Positions 47,469-55,547 of a DNA stretch of 64,000 bases are shown piece after piece. This DNA is from SZAS-103 sp043747745. Lineage in GTDB: Bacteria > Pseudomonadota > Gammaproteobacteria > Xanthomonadales > Xanthomonadaceae. Within the stretch, counting starts at the first letter, position 1. Each line of letters starts with the position of its first letter. A program made the translations under genes and the position numbers. The stretch is from the NCBI GenBank assembly GCA_043747745.1, contig JAYTOP010000012.1:57940-121939 (forward strand), read 5' to 3'. Below the pieces are notes generated by a model, which did not search any database, was not told the DNA's origin, and saw only the letters and a list, made by a program, of their open reading frames with translations.

Positions 47469-48127
47469 ACGCAGCACGCCACGACAGCCACCGCAATTAC
47501 AGCCGCATCGATCGCCTGCTGATCGAAGCCGAGCACGCGTTGACCAGCGCGATGATCGCGCAGCCCGCAGCACGCACCGAGAATCCGGCCGCGGATGTAC
47601 CGGAAGCGGACCTTGACGACGCTGCGCGCACGCACGCGGCAGGATTGATGCGAATCAACCACGTCGGCGAAGTCTGTGCGCAGGCGCTGTATTTCGGACA
47701 GGCTGCTGTCGCGCGCGATGCGACGACGCGCACGCAACTGCTCGCCGCCGCCGCCGAGGAAACCGATCACCTCGCATGGTGCGGCGAACGCCTGCGCCAA
47801 CTCGGCAGCCGTCCGAGCCTGCTCAATCCGCTGTGGTATGCGGGCAGCTACGCGATCGGCTTGCTCGCCGGCCTGCGCGGCGACGGCTGGAACCTCGGCT
47901 TCGTGGTCGAGACCGAGCGCCAGGTCGAAGCGCACCTGGGCGAACACCTGCAGTCGCTACCGGAAGCCGACGCGCGCAGCCGCGCGATCGTGCAGGTCAT
48001 GAAAGCCGACGAGGCGCGCCACGCCGAGCACGCCCAAGCCGCCGGCGCGCGCGCGTTGCCGGCGTCGATCCAGAATGCGATGCGCGCGGCGAGTTCGTTG
48101 ATGAAGGCCGTGGCTTACAGGATCTAG
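47465..48127 (+). CDS. coq7: 2-polyprenyl-3-methyl-6-methoxy-1,4-benzoquinone monooxygenase
   Basis: 220-residue di-iron hydroxylase of ubiquinone synthesis (Coq7/CAT5). The ligand-bearing segments are HVGEVCAQALYFGQ, AAEETDHLAWC, VVETERQVEAHLGEHL and KADEARHAEHAQ, giving the repeated E...ExxH pattern. The start overlaps the glcF-like stop (ATGA), so it is probably co-transcribed with that gene. It makes the ring hydroxylation leading to the ubiquinone that ETF-QO reduces. A terminator follows within 110 bases. Confidence 0.95.
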   Translation: MNAARHDSHRNYSRIDRLLIEAEHALTSAMIAQPAARTENPAADVPEADLDDAARTHAAGLMRINHVGEVCAQALYFGQAAVARDATTRTQLLAAAAEETDHLAWCGERLRQLGSRPSLLNPLWYAGSYAIGLLAGLRGDGWNLGFVVETERQVEAHLGEHLQSLPEADARSRAIVQVMKADEARHAEHAQAAGARALPASIQNAMRAASSLMKAVAYRI

Positions 48128-48129
48128 AG

Positions 48130-48223
48130 GCGGGAACGGGGAACGGGGAACGGACGACGCTCGCATTCACATTCGTTTGCTTCGCTTTTTCTGTCCCTGC
48201 TCCCTGTTCCCCGATCCCTGCTC
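48130..48223. repeat. Heptad-armed palindromic element (GGGAACG type)
   Basis: Left arm of three GGGAACG-like heptads (about 48133-48150), a core of about 40 bases, and a right arm of complementary type (CCTGCTCCCTGTTCCCCGA, about 48197-48221). The same architecture as the GGGGCTA elements near 50.4 and 54.7 kb. Non-coding. Confidence 0.6.
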
Positions 48224-48234
48224 CAAAAGAATAA

Positions 48235-48260
48235 AGTCGGCGCAAGGCCGACTCTTTTCG
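48235..48260 (+). terminator. Rho-independent terminator behind coq7
   Basis: Stem AGTCGGC / GCCGACT (48235-48241 and 48247-48253) with loop GCAAG, then CTTTTC. It ends the glcF-like/coq7 transcript and lies between convergent genes. Confidence 0.75.
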
Positions 48261-48279
48261 TTCCACTACACCACCACAC

Positions 48280-50307
48280 TCACCAGATGATGACGCGCTT
48301 GTCCGGCGCCACGTACATCTTGTCGCCGGGCTTCACGTCGTATGCGTCGTAGAAGCCGGGCTGGTTCACGACAGCGCCCATCACGCGGTCCACCGAAATC
48401 GAATGCGGGTCGGACTTGATCTGTTCGATCATGGCGTTGTCGCGCGCCTTTTCGCGGAACGCCTGCGCGAAACCGGCGTAAAAACGCTGTTCGCCGGTCA
48501 TGCCATCGATCACCGGAGCAGGCTTGCCGCCAAGCGAAATCTTGTAGGCCTTGTAAGCGATCGCGACGCCCGAATTGTCGGCGATGTTCTCGCCGAGCGT
48601 GAGTTCACCGTTGATGTGATAGCCCTTGACCGGCTCGAACGACGAATACTCCGCGATCAACGCCTTGGTCTTGGCCGCGAACGCATCGTGGTCGGCCTTG
48701 GTCCACCAGTCGTGCAGGTTGCCGGTGCCGTCGTACTGCGCGCCTTGGTCGTCGAAGCCGTGGCTGATCTCGTGGCCGATGATGGCGCCGATCGCGCCAT
48801 AGTTCGCCGCGTCGTCGGCCCTGGGGTCGAAGAACGGCTCCTGCAGGATCGCTGCGGGAAACACGATCTCGTTCATCTCGGGGTTGTAGTACGCGTTCAC
48901 GGTCTGCGGCGTCATGCCCCACTCGCCGCGGTCGATCGGCGTGCCGGGCTTGTTGATGTTGCGTTCGTACTCGAAGACGTCGGCGCGATTGACATTGCCG
49001 AGCAGGTCGCTGCGATCGATCCGCAGCGACGAATAATCACGCCACTTGTCGGGATAACCGATTTTCGGCGTGAACTGCGCGAGCTTGGCCAGCGCCTGCT
49101 GCTTCGTTGCCGGGCTCATCCAGTCGAGCGTGTCGATGCTCTGCTTGTAGGCAGCCAGCAAATTCTGCACGAGCTGCTGCACGCGCGCCTTGCTGTCGGC
49201 CGGGAAATAACGGGTCACGTACACCTGACCCAGCTGCTCGCCCATGCTGCCTTCGACCAGGCTGACGCCACGCTTCCAGCGCGCGCGGATTTCCGGCGTG
49301 CCGCGCAACGTGGTGCCGTAGAACGCGAAGTTCTCGTCGACGAATGGCTCGCTCAGGTACGGCGCGGACGCATGCAGCAGATGCCAGCGGAAATAGTTTT
49401 TCCAGACCGGCAGCGGCGTGGCCTTGATCAGCGCCGACAAGCTCTTGAAATAGCTCGGCTGGCTGACGATCACATAGTCGACCTTGCCGGCGATGTGCGC
49501 ATCGGCCAGGTAGGTTTTCCAGTCGAAGCCCGGCAGGATGTCGTCAAGCTTGGCGATCTCGACCTTGTTGTAGAGCTTGATCGGATCGCGGTTCTCGACC
49601 TTGGTCCACTGGATCTTCGCCAGTTCGGTCTCGAGCGCGACCACGCTGGCCGCGTTGGCTTTCGCTTCGGCGTCGGCGGACAGCTTCAGGATGCGCTCGA
49701 CGTGGCCTTGGTAGGCCTCGCGGATCTGCTTGAGTTTCGCGTCGTCCGAAAGGTAGTAGTCGCGGTCTGGCAAGCCCAGTCCGCTCTGGCCGAAATCGAC
49801 CACGTACTTCGTCGAATCCTTGTTGTCCTGGTGCACGCCCGTGGCAAACGGTGCATCGACGCCGAGCACATTGTTCTGCGCGATGAAGGCGGCGAGATCG
49901 TCGGTACTTTTGAGAGCGTCGATCCGCGCAAGCTCAGGCTGCAGTGGCTTGATGCCGAGGGATTGGAGGCGCGCCTCGTCCATGAAGCTCGCGTACAGGT
50001 CGCCGATCTTGCGCTGGCCCGCATCGGACGCAGGCGCTTTCTGCGCATCCTGGATGATGCTGCGCAGGTTCTCGATGGATTTGTCGTACAGCGCATCGAA
50101 CGAGCCGTAGCTCGACTTGTCGGCCGGGATCGCGGTGTTCGCAAGCCAGTGGCCGTTGATGTAGTCGAAGAAGTCGTCCTGCGCGCGCACCTTGGTGTCC
50201 ATGTTCGCGACGTTCAGTCCCGATGCGAGCGGCGCAGCGGCGGCCGATGATGCGGGGTAAGCGGTGAGCAATCCGAGTCCGATGGCACAGACGAGCAAGC
50301 GTTTCAT
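48280..50307 (-). CDS. M13 family zinc metallopeptidase (PepO/neprilysin-like)
   Basis: 675 residues from ATG 50307 with a signal peptide (MKRLLVCAIGLGLLTAYPAS). The zinc motif is HEISH at 512-516 in IGHEISHGFDDQGAQYDGTG, the third ligand lies in LGENIADNSGVAIAY, and the substrate-binding NAYYNPEMNEIVFPAAIL is present. Exported endopeptidase that cuts small peptides in the periplasm or outside; M13 enzymes are numerous in Xanthomonadales. The in-frame extension to 50406 has no similarity and is not used. Confidence 0.95.
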   Translation of the reverse strand: MKRLLVCAIGLGLLTAYPASSAAAAPLASGLNVANMDTKVRAQDDFFDYINGHWLANTAIPADKSSYGSFDALYDKSIENLRSIIQDAQKAPASDAGQRKIGDLYASFMDEARLQSLGIKPLQPELARIDALKSTDDLAAFIAQNNVLGVDAPFATGVHQDNKDSTKYVVDFGQSGLGLPDRDYYLSDDAKLKQIREAYQGHVERILKLSADAEAKANAASVVALETELAKIQWTKVENRDPIKLYNKVEIAKLDDILPGFDWKTYLADAHIAGKVDYVIVSQPSYFKSLSALIKATPLPVWKNYFRWHLLHASAPYLSEPFVDENFAFYGTTLRGTPEIRARWKRGVSLVEGSMGEQLGQVYVTRYFPADSKARVQQLVQNLLAAYKQSIDTLDWMSPATKQQALAKLAQFTPKIGYPDKWRDYSSLRIDRSDLLGNVNRADVFEYERNINKPGTPIDRGEWGMTPQTVNAYYNPEMNEIVFPAAILQEPFFDPRADDAANYGAIGAIIGHEISHGFDDQGAQYDGTGNLHDWWTKADHDAFAAKTKALIAEYSSFEPVKGYHINGELTLGENIADNSGVAIAYKAYKISLGGKPAPVIDGMTGEQRFYAGFAQAFREKARDNAMIEQIKSDPHSISVDRVMGAVVNQPGFYDAYDVKPGDKMYVAPDKRVIIW

Positions 50308-50429
50308 GCGGGTAACCTGGTTGGTTGCGGCGCGATCGCGCACGCGCGGTGATGGCGTACAGGCCGGAGCAGTCCAGCACGCTAGCAGTTTGGCCGACGA
50401 TTGCATGGGCCAAAAGTCGGGGGTGAGGC

Positions 50430-50549
50430 AGGGGCTAGGGGCTAGGGGCTAGGGGCTAGGGGCTGGGGGCTGGGGGCTGGGAAAAGCGGGACAGCGGAGA
50501 CTCCCGCAAGCATCAGCTTTCACCAGCCCCTAGCCTCCAGCCCCTGCCC
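50430..50549. repeat. Heptad-armed palindromic element (GGGGCTA type)
   Basis: Left arm of about seven heptads, four GGGGCTA then three GGGGGCT (50430-50481); a core of about 40 bases; right arm of reverse-complement type (CCAGCCCCTAGCCTCCAGCC, 50523-50546). It fills the gap between the M13 peptidase promoter side and the speD stop. The G-runs could also form a G-quadruplex. Confidence 0.75.
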
Positions 50550-51371
50550 TTAGTCCACCAGATTGCGGCCGTGGAACAGCTCCTCGATCTCGCGCTTGAG
50601 TTGCGCCTCGATGCGCAGGCGCTCCTTGAACGAGAGGTTCTTGGCTTTTTCCTCGAACAGGTACGTGTCCAGGTCGAACTCCTTCACATGCATCTTGGTG
50701 TGGAAGAGGTTCTCCTGGTAAACGTTCACGTCGATCATCTCGTAATGTGCGCGGTTGGACTTCGAGAGGAAGTCCTGGATCGAATTGATCTTGTGGTCGA
50801 TGTAATGCTTCCTGCCCTTGACATCGCGGGTGAAGCCGCGCACGCGGTAGTCGGTGACGACGATGTCCGACTCGAACTGTTCGATCAGGTAGTTCAACGC
50901 CTTCAGCGGCGAGATCACCCCGCAGGTCGCCACGTCGATGTCGGCCCGGAACGTCGCGATACCGTTGTGCGGATGCGTTTCCGGATAGGTGTGGACGGTA
51001 ATGTGGCTCTTGTCGAGGTGGGCAACGACGCTGCCCTCGCCGGTGTGCTCGCGCATCGCGCCGCTGAGCGCCTCGCGGCCGACGTCCTTGCGGTCGATCA
51101 CCGGTTCCTCGGAAATCAGGATCGTGACCGACGCGCCCTGCGGATCGTAGTCCTGACGCGCGACATTGAGGATGTTCGCACCGATGATCTCCGCCACGTC
51201 GGTGAGGATCTGGGTCAGTCGATCGGCGTTGTAGACCTCATCGATGTACTCGATGTAGCGATCGCGCTGTTCATCGCTGACCGCATAGCACAGGTCGTAG
51301 ATGTTGAAACTCAACGACTTGGTGAGGTTGTTGAAGCCCTGAAGCTTCAGGCGCGGCAGCGGTTTGACCAA
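50550..51371 (-). CDS. speD: S-adenosylmethionine decarboxylase proenzyme
   Basis: 273 residues. Self-cleavage at Lys121-Ser122 in HLDKSHITVHTYPE gives the pyruvoyl group. Long conserved stretches (GFNNLTKSLSFNIYDLCYA, ADIDVATCGVISPLKALNYL, IDHKINSIQDFLSK) match the gammaproteobacterial SpeD of xanthomonads. The preferred start is TTG 51371 (MVKPLPRLKL) because GGAG lies seven bases upstream and the known family N-terminus is MVKPLPRL; a longer TTG start at 51395 also exists. It supplies decarboxylated SAM for spermidine synthesis. Confidence 0.93.
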   Translation of the reverse strand: MVKPLPRLKLQGFNNLTKSLSFNIYDLCYAVSDEQRDRYIEYIDEVYNADRLTQILTDVAEIIGANILNVARQDYDPQGASVTILISEEPVIDRKDVGREALSGAMREHTGEGSVVAHLDKSHITVHTYPETHPHNGIATFRADIDVATCGVISPLKALNYLIEQFESDIVVTDYRVRGFTRDVKGRKHYIDHKINSIQDFLSKSNRAHYEMIDVNVYQENLFHTKMHVKEFDLDTYLFEEKAKNLSFKERLRIEAQLKREIEELFHGRNLVD

Positions 51372-51405
51372 GGAAGGTCTCCAATCGACGGACAACAGGT
51401 CGGCG

Positions 51406-51433
51406 ATTATCGGCCAAAGGGGCTGTCATGCAA
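51406..51433 (-). promoter_or_regulatory. Candidate promoter of speD
   Basis: On the minus strand TTGCAT (51428-51433), 16 bases, GATAAT (51406-51411), about 35 bases before the TTG start of speD and 75 bases from the divergent clp start. Reasonable match, not tested. Confidence 0.4.
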
Positions 51434-51509
51434 ACCGGCGCGTTGCCCTGCGCGCCGACACGGCCTAAGCTTCGGCTCATTCAGGGGCTAAACGACGATC
51501 CGACCGACC

Positions 51510-52208
51510 ATGGCCAAAGTCTCCTCACTCATGCCGCACGCGCTATTGCGCCCGCTGATCTCGCCCGAACTGGCGCCCGACGCCGGGACGATGGAGCGCT
51601 TCCTCGGCTACTGCCACCGGCACCGCTACCCGAACCGGACCGACGTCTTTCGCCCTGGCGACCCCGCCGACACTCTGCATTACGTGGTCAGCGGCACGCT
51701 GTCGATCATCAGCGAGGAACCCGACGGTCGCGAACTGGTGCTGTCCTACCTCAACGCCGGCGACTTCATTGGCGAGTTGGGTCTGTTCGTGAAAACCGAG
51801 CGCCGCGAGGTGCTGTTGCGCACGCGCAGCCCGGTCGAACTGGCCGAGATCAGCTACGAGCGCCTGCTCGCATTGTTCGGCGGCCCGCTCGTGGCCGAAT
51901 GCCCGCGCCTGATGTATGCGATCGCCTCGCAACTCGCCAAGCGCCTGCTCGAAACCAGCCGCAAGGCCAGCCGTTTGGCTTTCATGGACGTCAGCGGGCG
52001 CATCTTGCGCACCCTGCTCGACCTGTGCGAGGAGCCTGAAGCGTTGAGCCACCCCGAAGGCACCCAGATCCGCGTCTCGCGCCAGGAACTCGCGCGCATC
52101 GCCGGCTGCTCGCGCGAGATGGCCGGCCGCGTGCTCAAGCAGATGCAGGTCGATGGCCTGCTGCACGCGCGCGGCAAGACGGTCGTGGTGTTTCGCGACA
52201 CGCGCTGA
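51510..52208 (+). CDS. clp: CRP-like global regulator Clp
   Basis: 232 residues. Cyclic-nucleotide-binding-like beta-barrel (about 30-150, FRPGDPADTLHYVVSGTLSI, NAGDFIGELGLFVKTERREVLLR), then a CRP-type helix-turn-helix (RVSRQELARIAGCSREMAGRVLKQMQ, described in parts). The C-terminus DGLLHARGKTVVVF matches Clp of Xanthomonas, which binds c-di-GMP rather than cAMP and controls virulence and motility genes. Ligand assignment is by family only. Divergent from speD, and next to the trp cluster as in xanthomonads. Confidence 0.9.
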   Translation: MAKVSSLMPHALLRPLISPELAPDAGTMERFLGYCHRHRYPNRTDVFRPGDPADTLHYVVSGTLSIISEEPDGRELVLSYLNAGDFIGELGLFVKTERREVLLRTRSPVELAEISYERLLALFGGPLVAECPRLMYAIASQLAKRLLETSRKASRLAFMDVSGRILRTLLDLCEEPEALSHPEGTQIRVSRQELARIAGCSREMAGRVLKQMQVDGLLHARGKTVVVFRDTR

Positions 52209-52209
52209 G

Positions 52210-52518
52210 TCAAGCGCGCAAGACATCGGCATTGCGCGCGACGTAGTCGGCGATGAACGCTTCCAGATCGTTGCGCTGGCGCAGCCCCACGGTCGCTATC
52301 CACAGCCAGACCGAGATCGGAAATCGCCGCTGCGACGGCCACAGGAAGATTGGCGCGATGAGCGGCGACACGACCAACGCGGCAAGCCATCGCAACGGAT
52401 TCCGCCGCAGCAACCAGAGCATCAGGCCGGTGCCCGAATCGCCACGAAACAGGGTGTGGTCGAAATCGAACACGACGAGGCCGCCCACCGGGATGTACGG
52501 CGCCTGCGTTGAAGTCAC
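52210..52518 (-). pseudogene. Truncated HAD-family phosphatase
   Basis: Only 102 residues: the HAD motif I is present (GLVVFDFDHTLFRGDSG), followed by a membrane-like cap region (WLAALVVSPLIAPIFLWPS, WIATVGL), then the frame stops at ADVLRA. Motifs II and III and the second aspartate of HAD-IB phosphatases, which are about 200 residues long, are missing; downstream is the convergent clp gene with a one-base gap. The GTG start overlaps the trpC stop (GTGA). Probably a remnant cut by a deletion that brought clp next to it. Confidence 0.7.
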
Positions 52519-53306
52519 GATGCGAACAGTCGGTGCAATTCCGCGCCCGGATCGTCCGCGCGCATGAAGGTCTCGCCGACCAGGAACGCATGCACATCGG
52601 CCGCACGCATGCGCGCGACATCGGCCGTCGTCACGATGCCGCTCTCGGTGACCAGCACGCGATCGGCCGGCACGCGCTCGCGCAACGCGAGTGTTGTATC
52701 CAGCGACACATCGAACGTGCGCAGGTTGCGGTTGTTGATTCCGATCAGCCTGGCGGGAACATCCAGCGCCCGATCCAGTTCGTCGTCATCGTGGGCTTCG
52801 ACCAGCACGTCCATGTCGAGTTCCGCAGCCAGCAGCGACAACTCCTGCAGCGCTGCATCATCGAGCGCAGCGACGATCAGCAGGATGCAATCCGCGCCCA
52901 GCACGCGCGCCTCGTACACCTGGTACGCGTCGACCACGAAATCCTTGCGCAACACAGGCAATGCGCAAGCCGCGCGTGCCTGCTGCAGGTACGCATCGGC
53001 GCCCTGGAAGAAGTCCACATCGGTCAATATCGAAAGACAGGCCGCGCCACCGGATGCATAGCTGCGCGCGATTGCCGCCGGGTCGAACTCTGCGCGGATC
53101 ACACCTTTGCTCGGGCTGGCTTTCTTGATCTCGGCGATCACCGCCGCATCGCCGCGCGCAATAGTCGCTTCCAGCGCATCGGCAAAGCCTCGCGTCTCGG
53201 GTAAATCGGCGCAACGCGCAGACAATTCAGCCAGACTCGTGCGTGCAGAGCGTTCGCGGATCTCCTCGACCTTGCGCGCGAGAATCTTGTTCAGGATATC
53301 GGACAT
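52515..53306 (-). CDS. trpC: Indole-3-glycerol phosphate synthase
   Basis: 263 residues from ATG 53306 (MSDILNKILARKVEEI). TIM-barrel signatures IAEIKKASPSKGVI, LSILTDVDFFQG, LPVLRKDFVVDAYQV, LIGINNRNLRTF and VTESGIVTTADV are all present. It closes the indole ring in tryptophan synthesis. It shares overlapping ends with the monooxygenase gene upstream and the HAD remnant downstream. Last full trp gene of the trpG-trpD-(orf)-trpC cluster; the order trpG-trpD-trpC is usual in gammaproteobacteria. Confidence 0.97.
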   Translation of the reverse strand: MSDILNKILARKVEEIRERSARTSLAELSARCADLPETRGFADALEATIARGDAAVIAEIKKASPSKGVIRAEFDPAAIARSYASGGAACLSILTDVDFFQGADAYLQQARAACALPVLRKDFVVDAYQVYEARVLGADCILLIVAALDDAALQELSLLAAELDMDVLVEAHDDDELDRALDVPARLIGINNRNLRTFDVSLDTTLALRERVPADRVLVTESGIVTTADVARMRAADVHAFLVGETFMRADDPGAELHRLFAS

Positions 53307-53659
53307 CAGCGATCTGCCCGCGGCCCGGCGTATGCGCGCTCGACCCTGGCGACGCGGATCTCGAAATGTTCGTACCACTCGAGCCGACCACGCTGGCGAG
53401 CCTGCGTGTGATCGGCGTCGTGCTTCCATGCGGCAATCGCTTCCTCATCCTCCCAATAGCTCACGGTGACGCCGAATCCAGCGATACCGCGTGCCGATTC
53501 CACGCCGATGAATCCGGGCTGCTGCGCCGCGAGCGCGATCATGAATTCGGAGGTTTCCTTGTACTCGACCCTGTCTACTTCATTGCGCAGCGAGGAGAAG
53601 ATCACCGCGTAATACGGCGGTTCGGGTGTGTTCGCAAAAGAGGCCATGGTCACGGTCAT
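53306..53659 (-). CDS. Antibiotic biosynthesis monooxygenase domain protein
   Basis: 117 residues from ATG 53659 (a start four codons later is also possible). ABM/Dabb-like ferredoxin fold: YYAVIFSSLRNEVDRVEYKE, AAQQPGFIGVESARG, VSYWEDEEAIAAWKHDADH and RLEWYEHFEIRVARVER, close to the small conserved heme-degrading-like or quinol-monooxygenase-type proteins. The substrate is unknown. Wedged between trpD and trpC with overlapping ends, so it is expressed with the tryptophan genes. Confidence 0.8.
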   Translation of the reverse strand: MTVTMASFANTPEPPYYAVIFSSLRNEVDRVEYKETSEFMIALAAQQPGFIGVESARGIAGFGVTVSYWEDEEAIAAWKHDADHTQARQRGRLEWYEHFEIRVARVERAYAGPRADR

Positions 53660-53681
53660 CGTCTCGAGGGTTGGTGATTGC

Positions 53682-54716
53682 TCAATCGTCCGCCAGTCGC
53701 TGGGTGGCCTGCACGAATTCGTCGAGCTTCGCGTGCGCCGCGCCACTGGCCAGCGTCTGCCGTGCGAGCACGATGCCTTCCGCAATCCCCGGCACGACAT
53801 CGGCCGCGTACAACGCCGCGCCCGCATTCAGCGCGACGATTTCGCGCGGCAGGCCAGGCTTGTCTCTCAATGCATCGAGCAGCATCGCCTTGGACTCGGC
53901 GGCATCGTTGACGCGCAGGTTGCGACTGGCAGCCATGGGGATGCCGAAATCCTCAGGATGGATCTCGTATTCGCGCACCACGCCATCGCGCAATTCGGCG
54001 ACCAGCGTCGATGCGCCGAGTGTGATCTCGTCCATGCCGTCGCGGCCCCAGACCACCAGCGCGTGACGCGCGCCGAGCCGTTGCAACACGCGCGCCTGGA
54101 TACCGACCAGATCGGCATGGAACACGCCCATCAGGATGTTCGGCGCACCCGCCGGATTGGTCAGCGGTCCGAGGATATTGAACAGCGTGCGCACACCCAT
54201 CTCGCGGCGCACTGCGGCGACGTTCTTCATCGCCGGATGATGGTTGGGCGCATACAGGAACGCGAGCCCTGTGTCCGCAAGGCAGCGCGCCACCTTCGCC
54301 GGCGGAAGATCGATCTCCGCGCCGAGCGCTTCAAGCACATCGGCGCTGCCGGACTTCGACGACACGCTGCGATTGCCGTGCTTGGCGACTTTCGCGCCTG
54401 CCGCCGCAACCACGAACATTGCAGCGGTGGAAATGTTGAAGGTGTTCGCGCCATCGCCGCCAGTGCCGACGATATCGACGAAATGCCTCGAATCGGGCGT
54501 TTCGACCTTCGCCGAAAACTCGCGCAACACATGCGCAGCGCCAGCGATCTCGTCGACGGTTTCCTTCTTCACGCGCAGGCCGGTGAGGATCGCCGCCGTC
54601 ATCACCGGCGAGACGTCGCCGCGCATGATCTGGCGCATCAACTCGACCATCTCGTCGAAGAAGATCTCGCGGTGCTCGATCGTGCGTTGCAGTGCTTGTT
54701 GCGGGGTGATGGGCAT
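53682..54716 (-). CDS. trpD: Anthranilate phosphoribosyltransferase
   Basis: 344 residues. PRPP- and anthranilate-binding motifs: FVDIVGTGGDGANTFNISTA, KHGNRSVSSKSGSADVLEALG, FLYAPNHHPAMKNV and FNILGPLTNPA. It transfers phosphoribosyl to anthranilate in tryptophan synthesis. Second gene after trpG, but separated from it by a heptad-armed repeat element (54719-54908), which may affect coupling. The monooxygenase gene follows. Confidence 0.97.
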   Translation of the reverse strand: MPITPQQALQRTIEHREIFFDEMVELMRQIMRGDVSPVMTAAILTGLRVKKETVDEIAGAAHVLREFSAKVETPDSRHFVDIVGTGGDGANTFNISTAAMFVVAAAGAKVAKHGNRSVSSKSGSADVLEALGAEIDLPPAKVARCLADTGLAFLYAPNHHPAMKNVAAVRREMGVRTLFNILGPLTNPAGAPNILMGVFHADLVGIQARVLQRLGARHALVVWGRDGMDEITLGASTLVAELRDGVVREYEIHPEDFGIPMAASRNLRVNDAAESKAMLLDALRDKPGLPREIVALNAGAALYAADVVPGIAEGIVLARQTLASGAAHAKLDEFVQATQRLADD

Positions 54717-54718
54717 GG

Positions 54719-54908
54719 CTGGGGGCTAGGGAATTAGGGCTGGGGGTTAGGGGCTGGGAGCCGGGGGCTGTAAAGCGGTCCTTGCGGATTTCGTCGTGTT
54801 CGCAGTCTCATCTCTGTCTCGGCGCGTCACCACACCTCTCCTCACGGCCATACGCCGGCGCGGCTCTCGCTCTTCTCCAGCCCCAAGCCCCCAGCCTCTA
54901 GCCCCCAC
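54719..54908. repeat. Heptad-armed palindromic element (GGGGCTA type) between trpG and trpD
   Basis: Left arm 54719-54770 (GGGGGCTAGGG, then GGGGTTAGGGGCTGGGAGCC), core of about 100 bases, right arm of complementary type (CCAGCCCCAAGCCCCCAGCC at about 54878-54904). The right arm extends into the last codons of trpG. The same family as 50430-50549 and 48130-48223. Confidence 0.7.
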
Positions 54909-55482
54909 TTCCCAGGAAATTCTTAAGCAGCGCATGTCCATGCTGGGTGAGGATCGACTCCGGATGGAACTGCACGCCTTCGATGCGCAGGGTCTTATGG
55001 CGCAAGCCCATGATCGCTTCGATGCCGCCGCTTCTATCCTCGGTCCACGCGGTGACTTCGAGGCAATCGGGCAGCGTATCGCGCTCGACTACCAGCGAGT
55101 GGTAGCGCGTGGCTTCGAACGGAGCGGGCAATCCGGCGAACACACCGGTTTTGTTGTGATGCACCTGCGAGGTCTTGCCATGCATGATCTGCGCCGCGCG
55201 CACGACATTGCCTCCAAACGCCTGACCGAGCGTCTGGTGCCCGAGGCAGACGCCCAGGATCGGTATCCGGCCCCCGAGTTTCGTCATGATCTCCAACGAC
55301 ACGCCTGCATCGTTCGGCGTACCCGGCCCCGGCGAGATCACGATGCGCGACGGCGCAAGCCGCTCGATGCCCGCAATGTCGATCGCATCATTGCGCACGA
55401 CCCGCACTTCCTGCCCCAACTCCCCGAAATACTGCACGAGGTTGTAGGTGAAGCTGTCGTAGTTGTCGATCATGAGCAGCAT
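54898..55482 (-). CDS. trpG: Anthranilate synthase component II (glutamine amidotransferase)
   Basis: 194 residues. Class I amidotransferase with Cys in LGVCLGHQTLGQAFGG, His-Glu in GVQFHPESIL, ISPGPGTPNDAG and MLLMIDNYDSFTYNLVQYFG. It provides ammonia to TrpE for anthranilate, and may also serve folate synthesis as PabA. TrpE is 4 kb upstream, separated by four other genes. The 3' end runs into a dispersed repeat. Confidence 0.95.
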   Translation of the reverse strand: MLLMIDNYDSFTYNLVQYFGELGQEVRVVRNDAIDIAGIERLAPSRIVISPGPGTPNDAGVSLEIMTKLGGRIPILGVCLGHQTLGQAFGGNVVRAAQIMHGKTSQVHHNKTGVFAGLPAPFEATRYHSLVVERDTLPDCLEVTAWTEDRSGGIEAIMGLRHKTLRIEGVQFHPESILTQHGHALLKNFLGSGG

Positions 55483-55547
55483 GGCGATGGGTCGCGGCAG
55501 GCGCTTGAAAAGGCCGCTGAGTATAGCGTGCCGCTGTGGACGCCGAC

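Noticed and set aside
50430..50549. CRISPR-like regular repeats
   Set aside because: Units are seven bases, contiguous and inverted on the other side, with no spacers or cas genes.
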